Source: Synaphobranchus kaupii (taxonomy: Eukaryota; Chordata; Actinopteri; Anguilliformes; Synaphobranchidae). Taken from it: DNA of 64,000 bases. Under the pieces are notes generated by a model. It had not been told where the DNA came from and did no database searches. It was given only the letters and a program-made list of their open reading frames with translations. Each line of letters opens with the position of its first letter. Position 1 is the stretch's first letter. Where the stretch lies: positions 53,465,579 through 53,529,578 of the forward strand of contig CM056379.1 of NCBI GenBank assembly GCA_029718625.1, written 5' to 3'. Of this stretch, positions 12,876 to 23,163 are shown piece after piece. The position numbers and the translations under genes are program-made.

Positions 12876-15009
12876 GTCTGATTATTTCTTAAGTAAAATT
12901 GTGTAAGTCATCAATTAAAATTATGTTTTATTAATCTCCTGTTACAGATTTTTACACTTAAATTAATGCAGGTGTAAAATCTGAAACAGGAGTTCTCAAC
13001 ATCTGAATTAAAATGCCAAGGGAACCTGCTTGGCCAGGGTTTTCGCTGGTAATAATCAGCCGTGGTGCTGCGCCACAAGCAAGATTTAGAGCTCCATGTT
13101 AACATAAATATCCCAAAATCGAATACATTTTAATGTGATTACTGTCAACACTCACAATTTCTGAAAAATAATCTGATCACAACAATGTATGAGATACTCA
13201 AAACTGGCATCTATAATAGGCTACTGTATGCAGTGCATTATCATCTAGCTTCCCTCCTAGAGAGAACACCACAGCTGCATGCCGGTTCCACAGTAAACAC
13301 TGTGCTTGGCCATCAGTATGTGGGTGGGCACTGCCCTCCAGTAAACATGAGTCCAAGATAGGTTTTCTGTTGTTCCTACAATTCACAACCAAGTTAAGGA
13401 CTTGACCATGTCCTGAGAGAGAAATTAACAGGTCTGTGTCATTTCTGACCAGGCTTAAAAACTTCAGTTGACGGGGTGATGTAATGTACTACTGGGGTTT
13501 TTAGTTTCATAGTGTACTTTACTTTGGTACAGTGGGAGCTCATTATGGGTCAGTAGCAAAAAAAGGAAAATACCTCTTTGAAATGGATGGGGAACCTTGA
13601 CTGTTTCTGACAGAAGTGACGATAATCCAGGTCAGGATATTCTTTCTCCATGTGTTTTTATTGTAAACAGGGCCCACACAGCCTCGGAAAGGGGGAAATG
13701 GAATTGGACATTGGTTCTCATGAACACTGCAATCTCAGCTATGGTGCTATGCAGACCATCCCGTCGTATCCTTTCTAATTAGGAGCCAAAACTATCCCAA
13801 TAATGACCCCAGTTGGGGAGTTAACATAACATTCAATGTAGCATGTAGAGACTACTGCTCACCTCCTTCTCTCCTCTGTTACTGTTCCTGGGGCAATTCA
13901 TCATTTTCCCTGCTTTCCTCACTTTCTTCTAACATGTGCTCGGCAGATTGCTGGTGAAGTGTGTTCCTAAGCTAGATCGGCTGAGCCCAATACAAATAGC
14001 ATGTTGCACTTGGGCAACCATCTGATACTGAATTGAAGAGGCAAAACGAGTTTTCCATCACAAGGGATGGATGAAGAGTGAAGGGAATTTTGCTTGTTTC
14101 TTTGCAGGGTGCAGCTCCCCATGGAAGAGACCCCTCTTTTTACATAAGAAGCAGAACCGGCCTCGGCATGAGACATTTCATCATCTGTGGCTTACAACAC
14201 ACAGTATACGGTAACTGGCCTGAATTGCAGAAGAGAGAGGGCTCCCTATGGGTGCTGTGGTGAGTGCGTGCGCTGAGTCCGGGGAAACAGGAATAAGGGC
14301 AGCACTCCTGAGCGTGGACACGTGCTGTGTCCCTGTGCTTAAACATCTCCTCACATGAGGAGGATCTGAGCTGCAGTAGGGTAATGATCAATATATGGTC
14401 ACATATGCCCAGTCCACTTCTGTACAGCTCACACTGTATGATAGGAACAGCTTACCTGCAATATTCCCTTAGATAATTTTTAGCAAATATTTTAATTTGG
14501 TTACAGAATGAGTTCTATGTCAGGTAGTAAACACAGTGGGATCGCAATGTAGAGGAATTGATAGAACTATTGATTCATTTTTTCCCGTAAGGAATCAATC
14601 AGAAGCAACAGTCACTGAATGGGGGAATCATATTTACAAGCCTGTGCAAAATGGCTGAAAGACTGACAGTACTGCTGGGAATACTGAGAAAGTTCTCTGA
14701 CTCTCAGTCTGGGATTTCCTTGTCGGACTCCTCAGCCAAGTGCTGAGAATGATATCCGTTGTGAAATATTATGGTTATATTGCATGTTCTCTGTGATGGG
14801 ACAAAATCTTCTCTGAAATATATTTAAGTGTCCCAGCTTATGGGTGGTAAGGCCATGTTTCGCATTCTTAGGAATTATAAGTTTATAATTTTTTTACCTT
14901 TCAGTCACAGATGTTTGGCTTGAACTTTCTTTACTATTACTACACACCTGGCCTTTGTCCAGAGAGATCTCTTAACCTTTGTCCAAGCATTTATGGCTGA
15001 ATACATATA

Positions 15010-16356
15010 CAAACCCCAATTCCAAAAAAGTTGGGACAGTGTAAAAAATGTAAATAAAAACAGAAAGCAATGATTTGCAAATCCTTTTTGACCTGTATTC
15101 AATTTAAAACAGTACAATGACAAGATATTTAATATTTTAACTAATCAACTTTATTGTTTTTTGTAAATATACGCTGATTATACATTTTATGCCTGCAACA
15201 CAACCAAAAAAAAGTTGGGACAGGGACATGTTTACCACTGTGTTGCATCATGTTTCCTTTTAACAACACTCAGTAATCTTTTGGGAACTGAGGACACCAA
15301 TTGATGTAGTTTTGAAAGCTGAATTTTTTCCCATTCCTGCTTGATATAAGACTTCATTTGCTCAACAGTCCTCCGTTGTCGTATTTTGCACTTCATAATG
15401 TGCCACACATTTTCAATGGGAGACAGGTCTGGACTGCAGGCAGGCCAGTCTAGCACCTGCACACTCTGACTACAAAGCCACGCTGTTGTACCACGTGTAG
15501 AATGTGGCTTGCATTGACTTGCTGAAATAAGCTGGGACGTCCCTGAAAAAGACGTTGTCTAGATGACAGCATATGTTGCTCCAAAATGCATATGTACCCT
15601 TAATGGTTAATGGTGCTTTCACAGATGTGCAAGTTACCCATGCCATGGGCACTAACACACCCCCACACCATGATAGACGTTGACTTTTGAACCTTGGTAA
15701 CAATCGGGATGGTCCTTTCCCTCTCTGGCCCGGAGAACACAACGTCCATTATTTCCAAAAACAATTTGAAAGGAGGACTCGTCAGACCACAGCACACGTT
15801 TCCACTTTGCATCAGTCTATCTCAGATGAGCTTGAGCCCAGAGAAGTCAGCAGCATTTCTGGATGTTGTTGATATATGGCTTACGCTTTGTCTAGTAGTC
15901 TTAACTTGCATTTGTAGATGCAGCGACAAACTGTGTTTACTGACAACGGTTTTCCGAAGTATTCCCAAGACCATGTGGTTATATTCATTACAAAAGCATG
16001 TCGGTTTTTAAGGTCACGGGCATTCAATACTGGTTTTCAGCCTTGCCCTTTACGCATGGAGTTTTCTCCAGATTCTCAGAATCTTTTATTAATATTATGG
16101 ACTGTAGATTGTGAAATAAATTCCTTGCAATCCTTGCAAATTCCCCTGTCCCAACCTTTTTGGAATGTGTTGCAGGCATCAAATTCGGAATTAGCTCATA
16201 TTTACAAAAATCTATAAAGTTATAATCTATAAAGGTAAAACATTAAATATATTTTCTTTGTACTGTTTTCAAATATATGTAAAAAAAAAATTTACACTGC
16301 TTTCTGCTTTTATTTGCATTTTACATACTATCCCAACTTTTTTGAATTGGGGGTTG
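15010..16356 (-). mobile_element. Tc1-like DNA transposon, decayed
   Basis: Bounded by inverted ends (CCCCAATTCCAAAAAAGTTGGGAC at the left; its complement at 16325-16352) with TA on both sides (15008-15009, 16357-16358). Each end also has an inner copy of the GTTGGGACAGGG motif about 200 bp in (15213 and about 16145), the IR/DR layout of many fish Tc1 elements. The transposase reads on the minus strand. At about 16130 the right end jumps straight from transposase sequence to the inner repeat, so the start of the transposase gene is deleted. Confidence 0.88.
15232..16130 (-). pseudogene. Tc1-like transposase remnant
   Basis: Broken DDE transposase of the element at 15010-16356. Readable pieces in several minus-strand frames: the segment 15600-15812 (SIMVWGCVSAHGMGNLHI, the block between the two catalytic Asp) and 15232-15462 (WPACSPDLSPIENVWHIMK, with the final catalytic Glu in IENVW, then KSYIKQEWEKI). 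The N-terminal helix-turn-helix region is missing or unreadable. It cannot be active. Confidence 0.85.
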
Positions 16357-16495
16357 TAACTAAGAAGTATATTTTTTTTAGGCTAGAAAGAAAATACGAT
16401 TGTCTGAGTTGGGCTCAAGACTGTATTGTTTTCCTTTTAAACAGTTTTAATTGAGAATAAATTAATACAAATAAAGGATAGAGGCCATCTCTACA

Positions 16496-17215
16496 TGTAA
16501 GGGGGAGTGAACGGTTCGGAGAACCAAACACCACAACCAAGGAATCTGAAAGCGTATCTCGTTAGAAATACGCCACTAAGCAGACAGCTCTGCAGTAACA
16601 GGGGATGTGAAATAAAATAATGAGAATAAAAAGCTCCCGGCATAAGCCAACACAAAACAACCCCAAAAGAGGGCAAACTCGGCAATCGCGAGTAGTAAAC
16701 AACAAAGGAACCTCACGCACTCACACAAGGGGCATAAAACTAGAGGTCAGAGAAAAACAAAAGAAAGCCCGTGTAACAAGGGTGAAAGAAACGAAAATAG
16801 AAAAAGAACCTGTTACCTACAGCTCTAGGTGTGAACGAGCTGAACAAAAGGTTACAGTTAGAGGAATATAAAAGGATAAAGAGAGAAGGAAACAAAAAGA
16901 CTAAATAAATCTTTACCCTAACTCTTTAACCGGACTACCTACGTTTCTGACGAGTAACAGCCAGAAACATAGAGACCGCTATCCTTTACCTTACCGACTC
17001 CGATAGTCAAAAGCAAAGACAATATCGAAGCGTCGGAAATGCGGAAGTCCTGGGATATTTATAACCGGCAGGAAACCCAAAACAGGTGAAAGGAATAATT
17101 GCCGGGTAAGATTCAAACACTGAAACGGATGCGGAAAAATCCGATAGATTGCCCCGATGTCGTCAAACAAAAGAACGACCGCAGAAACAACAGCAGGCTG
17201 CCAGAAACCATGACA
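16496..17215 (-). mobile_element. solo LTR, family 1 (copy 2)
   Basis: 720 bp with TGTAAGG...CATGACA ends and an exact target duplication CTACA (16491-16495, 17216-17220). It is clearly related to 8083-8792 but well diverged, so the two insertions are not recent duplicates. Orientation is taken from the TATA-like TTATAAATATC on the minus strand near 17057. Short open frames inside are chance. Confidence 0.8.
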
Positions 17216-17537
17216 CTACATCTGAAATTATTTAAGATGCATTAAATACATACATAGGTACTGTATGTATGTACAGTAAAACTTTGAAGATATAAGCGCA
17301 AACTGCTTGAATGTATTCTGGTCTTTATTTAGATTGGAAAGCAGTGTGGAATTTATTAGTAGGGCAAGGTAAGCCTTTAGGTAAGCTACCGAACAGGATA
17401 ACACGGTGATGCACTCAGATGAGCCATTTTCCTTTGCATGGAGATATCCATACTAAAACATGAATTCACCAAGCAGAGGTAACTCACTCTTTTTTTTGAG
17501 TATTATTTGAGTCTTAAAATTCTGTAATCATGCATCT

Positions 17538-18469
17538 TGTTACGTTCCGAGCATGAACTGGACCCAAATGCACGACTCACACACAGGAAGTTCAGAGATA
17601 CTTCAATAATTTATTGCTTTGCCCAGAATTCCTCCGGAAGCATAGGGAGACATAAATAAGACAGACAACCAGGAATGGATGAGGCAGGGGATCAGCGGGA
17701 ATGGGAGAGGCCAGGGACTGGATGGTGGCAGGAATCCGGGCTGGTTGAGCAGAGGAGGAGCAGGGAGCGGGAGACAGGGCAGAGTGGAGTGGCACGAACA
17801 GCTGCAGGGAGCAGGGCTGGAGCACCGGCTGGATGCACACCCAGCAGCTGGTTGGCAAGAGCAGCAGCACACGCAGGATGCACACTAAGCTGCAGGTTAG
17901 CTGAGCTGGAGCACCGGCTGGATGCAACCACAGCGGCAGGATTCACACACACAGCTGCAGCCTGGTAGACTTAGAGCAGAACAGAGTTAGTACAGCGAGG
18001 CAGGACAGGATGAACAGCGTGATTACGCCGTTCCTGGCCAGAGCTGATCAAAACCGGACAGGGCAGAACTAGCGAGTTAACGCTGAATACAAGACGAGGC
18101 TTTTAAGTTAGGCAAGACAGGACTAGATACAATGTATCGACAAGACAAGACCAGAGAGTTACCACAAAGAGACTTAACGAACTGGCACAGGACAAAGAAC
18201 ACCGAGTGACTAAATACAAATGTTAACAAGTATCAATTAGGTGCCGCGTGCAAATGTATGCGTGAGTGATAAGCGGAGTAGGGAGTGTGCGGAATGCATG
18301 CGGAAAGGAGGGAAGGGATAGGCGGAAATAGAGTGGTGGAACAGAGTGACACGAAAGGGAAAACCACGCCCAGCCTGCAGCACGAGGGAAACAAACAGGA
18401 ATACAAACACAATACGAGAGGGAACAGGTAAAACACGGGACACAAAAGGACGGGAGTGAGAGCATAACA
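17538..18469 (-). mobile_element. solo LTR, family 2
   Basis: 932 bp with ends TGTTACG...CATAACA and an exact target duplication CATCT (17533-17537, 18470-18474). On the minus strand it starts TGTTATGCTC and carries AATAAA in GCAATAAATTATTGAAG near 17610, about 70 bp from the LTR end. That fits the polyadenylation signal of an R/U5 region and fixes the sense as minus. It is GC-rich and has internal tandem-like GCAGC/CCGGCTGGATGCA repeats (17815-17945) that open long chance reading frames. No internal element genes flank it. Confidence 0.8.
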
Positions 18470-18474
18470 CATCT

Positions 18475-19514
18475 GTTATTAGGCCTTAGGTTTCCACCTG
18501 TACAGAAATGTGGACATTATTTGATTATTATTTGATGATGCTTTCATGTGTCATTGATCACAAAGAAGTTTCTTATATTTTCATGAAGCACATTCACATC
18601 TTGCTTCTCATGTGATGGTTTGATACAATATTTTAATGCATTGACTCAACTATTAATATAAATTTCAACCTATATTTTAGCTGTCTTTTTAATTATGTAC
18701 TTTATTTATGGATGTTAACGCAATCCACTTCATGGCATGTTGGCATTAATAATATTAAAAATTTTCCTAAATGATTTGTGTATTGTGATCACTTTTAAAC
18801 AGTAAAACAAATGTTTACACCATCAAATTCATGAACATTTTATGTTCTTCCAACATCACATGTTGATACATTTAGAAAATGTTTGTCTTGTGCCTGAAAT
18901 ACAACTAAGTATCCCCAAGGAATAGATAATAGTGTACATATGGAATGGAGCTGGTGCAGATGTGCACACATTTTCAAGTCGAGTTCAAATTCAATACTGA
19001 CAAAGATTTTGGCACAAGCAATTTATGATGAAAGCTGTGAATATTATTGTTTTATAAGATGAGTCCCCAGGTCCAGACGGCATTCTTCAATTTCATCATC
19101 TGTATTTCATTTTCTCCTCGCTCATGGATCACTGCCAGTCCTTGTTATTTTTGCACCCTGTGCATGAATAATTTCAGAGACTGTGAGATTGTATTTTTAT
19201 TGTTTCTCTTATTTTTTGTGTTTTACATTTATTTTACTATGAGTCAGGAGTAAAACGTATAAATGCACCATATTTCTATCTGTAGCCTACCAGAGACTTG
19301 TTATCTTAGCAAATCCATCCTCTTTTTCATAAGATGTTCATTTGTTACTCCTTCTAGGCACATTTGTACTCTGTTATTGACAAAGATGGTTTCTAGAACA
19401 GTACATAATAGATCTCTTATCTGGATTTAAGATGAAGTTTTTGCTCTAGAGGGAATTCCACTTCTTACTCTGTGTGTTTGAATGGAAGTATAGCTCTGCC
19501 CCATGAACAATGCT
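18475..19514. other. AT-rich intergenic sequence
   Basis: No gene or element boundary seen between solo LTR family 2 and the TTAA element. Confidence 0.6.
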
Positions 19515-19518
19515 TTAA

Positions 19519-20513
19519 AGCCCCAGGGAACAAATATTTGTGATTGCCTTCTAATTAGGTTAATCTGGGTCTTGTGGACATACAATATGCATATACTTGT
19601 ATTGGAAATAATTACTTTATGAATTCCAGAGATACTGGATACTTTTACACTCGTTTTGGATTGAAGTTTGGCGGTACTATAAGTGGGAATAGTGACATCA
19701 CTAATTCCGAACCAATCACAAGGCTGATGTCGCTTGTCCCTCCCACCAGCATTTGTCAAAACTAATGTGTTCCCTTATTAATGCCTATTCGAACATGGCC
19801 AGTGTGTTAGCTTGCCCTGTGAATTTAGCTACTACTTTCAGCAACGTTACGCATATCTTGGCTAACGTTGGGCATGTAGCACTAACGTAGCTAATAATGT
19901 CCCACATGCCTTCTCATCGCTGCGCTCGCCGGAGCTGGGTACTGCAGTTAATTTTTTTTAACGCACAGAACTGAAGCGGAGCTTTAGTTGCCAGGGTAAC
20001 CAACCAAACAATTCCATGGCATTCAACATGCGAGATACCCAACGTCAACTAGCTAGCTAACTAGCAACAATACCCACGTCTTTATTGGAAGAAACAAATG
20101 TTATAACAAAGGTAAGAAGTGTGGTTTATTATTACACAGAAACTTAGTATCTTGAAACCCACCATTCCATCACCACCTGTGAAGACAGAGAACACGGCTT
20201 ATCTGGTTGTGGAATTTTTACACTCTCAAATTCAGTGTCGGTAAGCTTCGTACATAGGCTATATGGTTGTACAACCCCGATTCTCCCCGCTATTTTATTT
20301 TTTTGTTGTGTGTGATGCCAAGTGTCTTCTAGGACACAGGAATGTCATCACTATTTAGAATATTACGCCAACACCCCGACAGTCCTAATACAGGTCTGAT
20401 CAGCTAATTCAGCCATTTTTGAGCAGTGTTTTATTTATTTATTTCATTCAAACTTTGGTGGATGCTTCATATACATTTTCACAATACATTTTTAGGCTTT
20501 GTTCCCTGGGGCT
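19519..20513. mobile_element. TTAA-flanked element with AGCCCCAGGG ends
   Basis: 995 bp with perfect 16-bp inverted ends AGCCCCAGGGAACAAA (19519-19534; complement 20498-20513) and TTAA on both sides (19515-19518, 20514-20517). TTAA duplications are typical of piggyBac and Kolobok elements. No transposase frame is visible, so it is non-autonomous. The interior contains ordinary-looking sequence with several GTAAG donor-like sites (for example near 20111). Confidence 0.75.
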
Positions 20514-20517
20514 TTAA

Positions 20518-21673
20518 AAATAACGCGGTAAGAAGCACCTTTTGCTGTACCTTAGCCTGTACTCGTTCATGTGAGGTAGCCACTCTGATTCTATAAATCC
20601 CTCGGGGCCTCCCTTCCCTTTACTCAAATTTTATTTTATTTTGCATTAAATATAATCCATTATTCACTCAATCTGACTTTGAGGTTTTGACCGCTCCCTC
20701 ACAACTTTCAACTGTTAATAGAGGTTTACCAGCCTGAGAACCTTTATTTCTGACTTGAAAAAGCACTGTAACATTACTTAACTAACTGCCACTATGCAGG
20801 GAATATTTACCAAATAGCTATTGTACAATGGTATGTCTGAAACAATACAAAACTAGGAAGCAAATCTGCATTTCTAGCTACATAACAGCAATTAATTCTA
20901 TTGCAGCTAGCCAGCAAGATAACCTAGCATACTTGACCAAATCACATTAGCTGACAATCTATCTACCTATACAGCAAGTAGTTTATTCTTCTCACTCATA
21001 AAAAAAGAGAGAAACTCATCAGCATTACCCAGTTATTAAACAAAATCATCAAACTTATTTAAACCATAGCTAAAACACAATACAAAATTCAGGAAGGAGA
21101 TTTCACTATCCTTATGTACCAGCATTAAAGGGATAGTTTGGAATTTTGGACATAATGTCTCAATTACGACTTTCCCATGATGTAGTTGATTGATGGAAAC
21201 CATTTTCAGCTAATTCCAAACTTAAAGGGATATTTCACCTTTGTGTGATTTTGTGGAGCCTACCCCATTGTATTTGCATAGCGTGAGTACTAGCAACATC
21301 AGCTGTCCCCGCTGACTGTTAACGGCATTGCCATTCCTGCCTGTTGTCAGGCTCTAAATCCACTCCCATTAATTTTTGGAACCTCGCCAAAATTAATGTC
21401 AGTATTTACAAACTTATTTATATATCACCTCTGCATGCTTTTTACCTCTCTTTACAATGAAAAAGATAGTGTTTAACATTGGGACTTCTTGCAATTATCT
21501 TATGGTCCACCTCAATCAATAGAACACAATTCATGGGGCCAGATTTACTAAAATATTGCGACTGCTTTTCCGACGCAAAAGCTGTCACTTAAAAGTTGCA
21601 ACATCGGATTTACTAAACGGTTGCAATGGGTAAAAATCACCATTAGGATGTAATTTGCGGGGGTAACGTCACT
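20518..21673. other. intergenic sequence with MITE fragments
   Basis: Two TTAAAGGGATA-type starts (21125, 21228) look like fragments of TTAA-flanked MITEs. From about 21536 GGGGCCAGATTTACTAA begins a repeat into which the gypsy element inserted. Confidence 0.45.
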
Positions 21674-21678
21674 CTGCG

Positions 21679-22149
21679 TGTCAGTATTTGAGTCTGTGAT
21701 GTGTTTTTCTGTTACTTCTGTTTCGGTTTTGTTCGTTTGTTTTCATTCTCCATCTCCCATCCATGTGCTTTTGTTTTCACTTCCCCATTGTGTCCGCCCT
21801 GCCTTCCGTCTCAGCTCCTGATTACCCATGTGTTTCACCTGTCCTGCTGCTCACCTGTTTCTCGTTTGCTCGTTAGTCTGTGTATTTAAATTCCACTCTG
21901 TCTTGTGTTTGTTGCGAGTTTGTCTCAGTTGATTTATTTCTGTTTCGCTACAAGCCTTTTTCCCGTTGTCTGTTACCTGTGTTTACAACTTTTTGCCTGT
22001 TTCCTGTTTTCGCTCTTTTGTACTCTTCCTGGTTTGACCCCTGCCTGCACTCTGATTACGACTTCGTCAGTTCCCCTGGTTTTTGACTTCAATAAACTTC
22101 GGTTTATTTTACGTTCTGTCTGCGCCTGAGTCCCTACTGCACCCTGACA
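21679..22149 (+). repeat. 5' LTR of the gypsy element
   Basis: 471 bp with perfect 6-bp inverted ends TGTCAG/CTGACA. It carries a TATA-like TGTATTTAAA near 21880 and an AATAAA at 22091-22096, the expected places for promoter and polyadenylation signal. The last 170 bp are clearly the same as 27283-27475. A 27-bp segment present in the 3' copy is missing here, between short direct repeats (TTTTG..TACT), so the two LTRs have diverged. Confidence 0.9.
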
Positions 22150-22363
22150 GTACGAACTCGCCAAGATGAATTCAGCGGACAGCGGACAGCAACCAGCTCA
22201 AGTCCGCTTTGGACCGGCAAGGAGTGCTTTAGGGGCGTCACAAATGGCAGCTGCATTCTGTAAGCAAGACTATTGAGTTGTTCGCTGCTGGCATGAATAA
22301 CCTGTTAACTCAGTTCCAGCAACTCAGTTCCAGCTCGGCCGAGAGACCACTCCAGCCACCTCG

Positions 22364-23149
22364 GTGATGTCCTCCCAAGGCTCCGCATCGGCTCCGGGAA
22401 GAGAGCCCCGTCTATCACCTCCTGAACCCTACGCAGGAGAGCCGGGTACCTGCCGCTCATTCTTGTCCCAGTGCTCACTGGTATTTGAGCTCCAACTCTC
22501 CACCATCCCCACAGATCACGCCAGGATCGCCTACATTATTACCCTTCTCAACGGCAGAGCCAGGGATTGGGGAACGGCGATGTGGGATGCACAGTTTCCA
22601 GTCTGCTCCTCCCACACCACATTCGTGGAGATGAGGCGGGGGTTTGATCGCTCCCGGCAAGGTCATTAAGCAGCCCGGGAGAAGCTTCAGATCTGTCAGG
22701 GGAAGAACACAGTCTCTGACTATGCCATCGACTTCCGCACCCTGGCCACCACCATTGGCTGGAACCAAGAGGCCCAATATGACGCCTTCCTCCATGGCCT
22801 CACTGACAATGTCAAGGATGAGCTTGTCACCCGGGATTTGCCTGCCGGCCTTGACGCCCTGGTGGAGATGTCCATACGAATTGACCGACATCTATCCACC
22901 TGCTGCAGAGAGAGGTTGGTGAGGGGCCACCCCCTCCGAAGAGAGGCAAAGGCCTCATCCAGGTCATTCCTGCCGCCTGTCCTGGAGCCAGCACCCCTGC
23001 CCAGTGCACCTGAACCCATGCAGATTAACTGCACTCGTCTGACCCCTGCCGAGCGCCACTGCAGAATCAGATCCCGCTCCTGCCTCTACTGTGGGAACCC
23101 TGGTCACTTCATCACCAACTACCTGTTAAAAGCCAAAACTCACCCGTAG
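22364..23149 (+). pseudogene. Ty3/gypsy gag, interrupted
   Basis: Capsid/nucleocapsid region of the LTR retrotransposon. An ATG at 22166 soon runs into a stop (about 22277); a gag-like reading continues in another frame to 22364. From there one frame runs to 23149, broken by a single in-frame TAA at 22667-22669. Visible pieces: a retrotransposon-gag stretch (SFLSQCSLVFELQ, AYIITLLNGRARDWGTAMW), then TVSDYAIDFRTLA, then a basic tail with one CCHC-type zinc knuckle at CLYCGNPGHFITNY. The fourth ligand of that knuckle, normally Cys, is Tyr here. The gag lies directly after the 5' LTR, as expected. It cannot make a full-length product. Confidence 0.85.
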
Positions 23150-23163
23150 CCAGGGGATTACAG

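Larger units (their letters stand above)
8949..15009. other. intergenic sequence without recognised gene
   Basis: Contains the GA and ATC microsatellites and a weak duplication (GTGGTTACCTGCACATGA at 11702 and GTGGTCACTTGCACATGA at 12115). No exon, domain or further element boundary was seen. Confidence 0.6.

Noticed and set aside
14140..14391. Cys-rich minus-strand frame of 83 codons, checked as a possible receptor-type exon
   Set aside because: No spacing pattern of a known Cys-rich domain, no convincing splice borders, and it lies downstream of the ngfr stop, not upstream.
17592..17968. Overlapping Cys/Pro-rich and Ala/Gly-rich open frames on both strands
   Set aside because: They lie within the family-2 solo LTR, overlap in several frames and follow its GC-rich repeats; no gene structure.
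18223..18472. Three overlapping minus-strand frames
   Set aside because: All are within the same solo LTR and are mutually exclusive chance frames.
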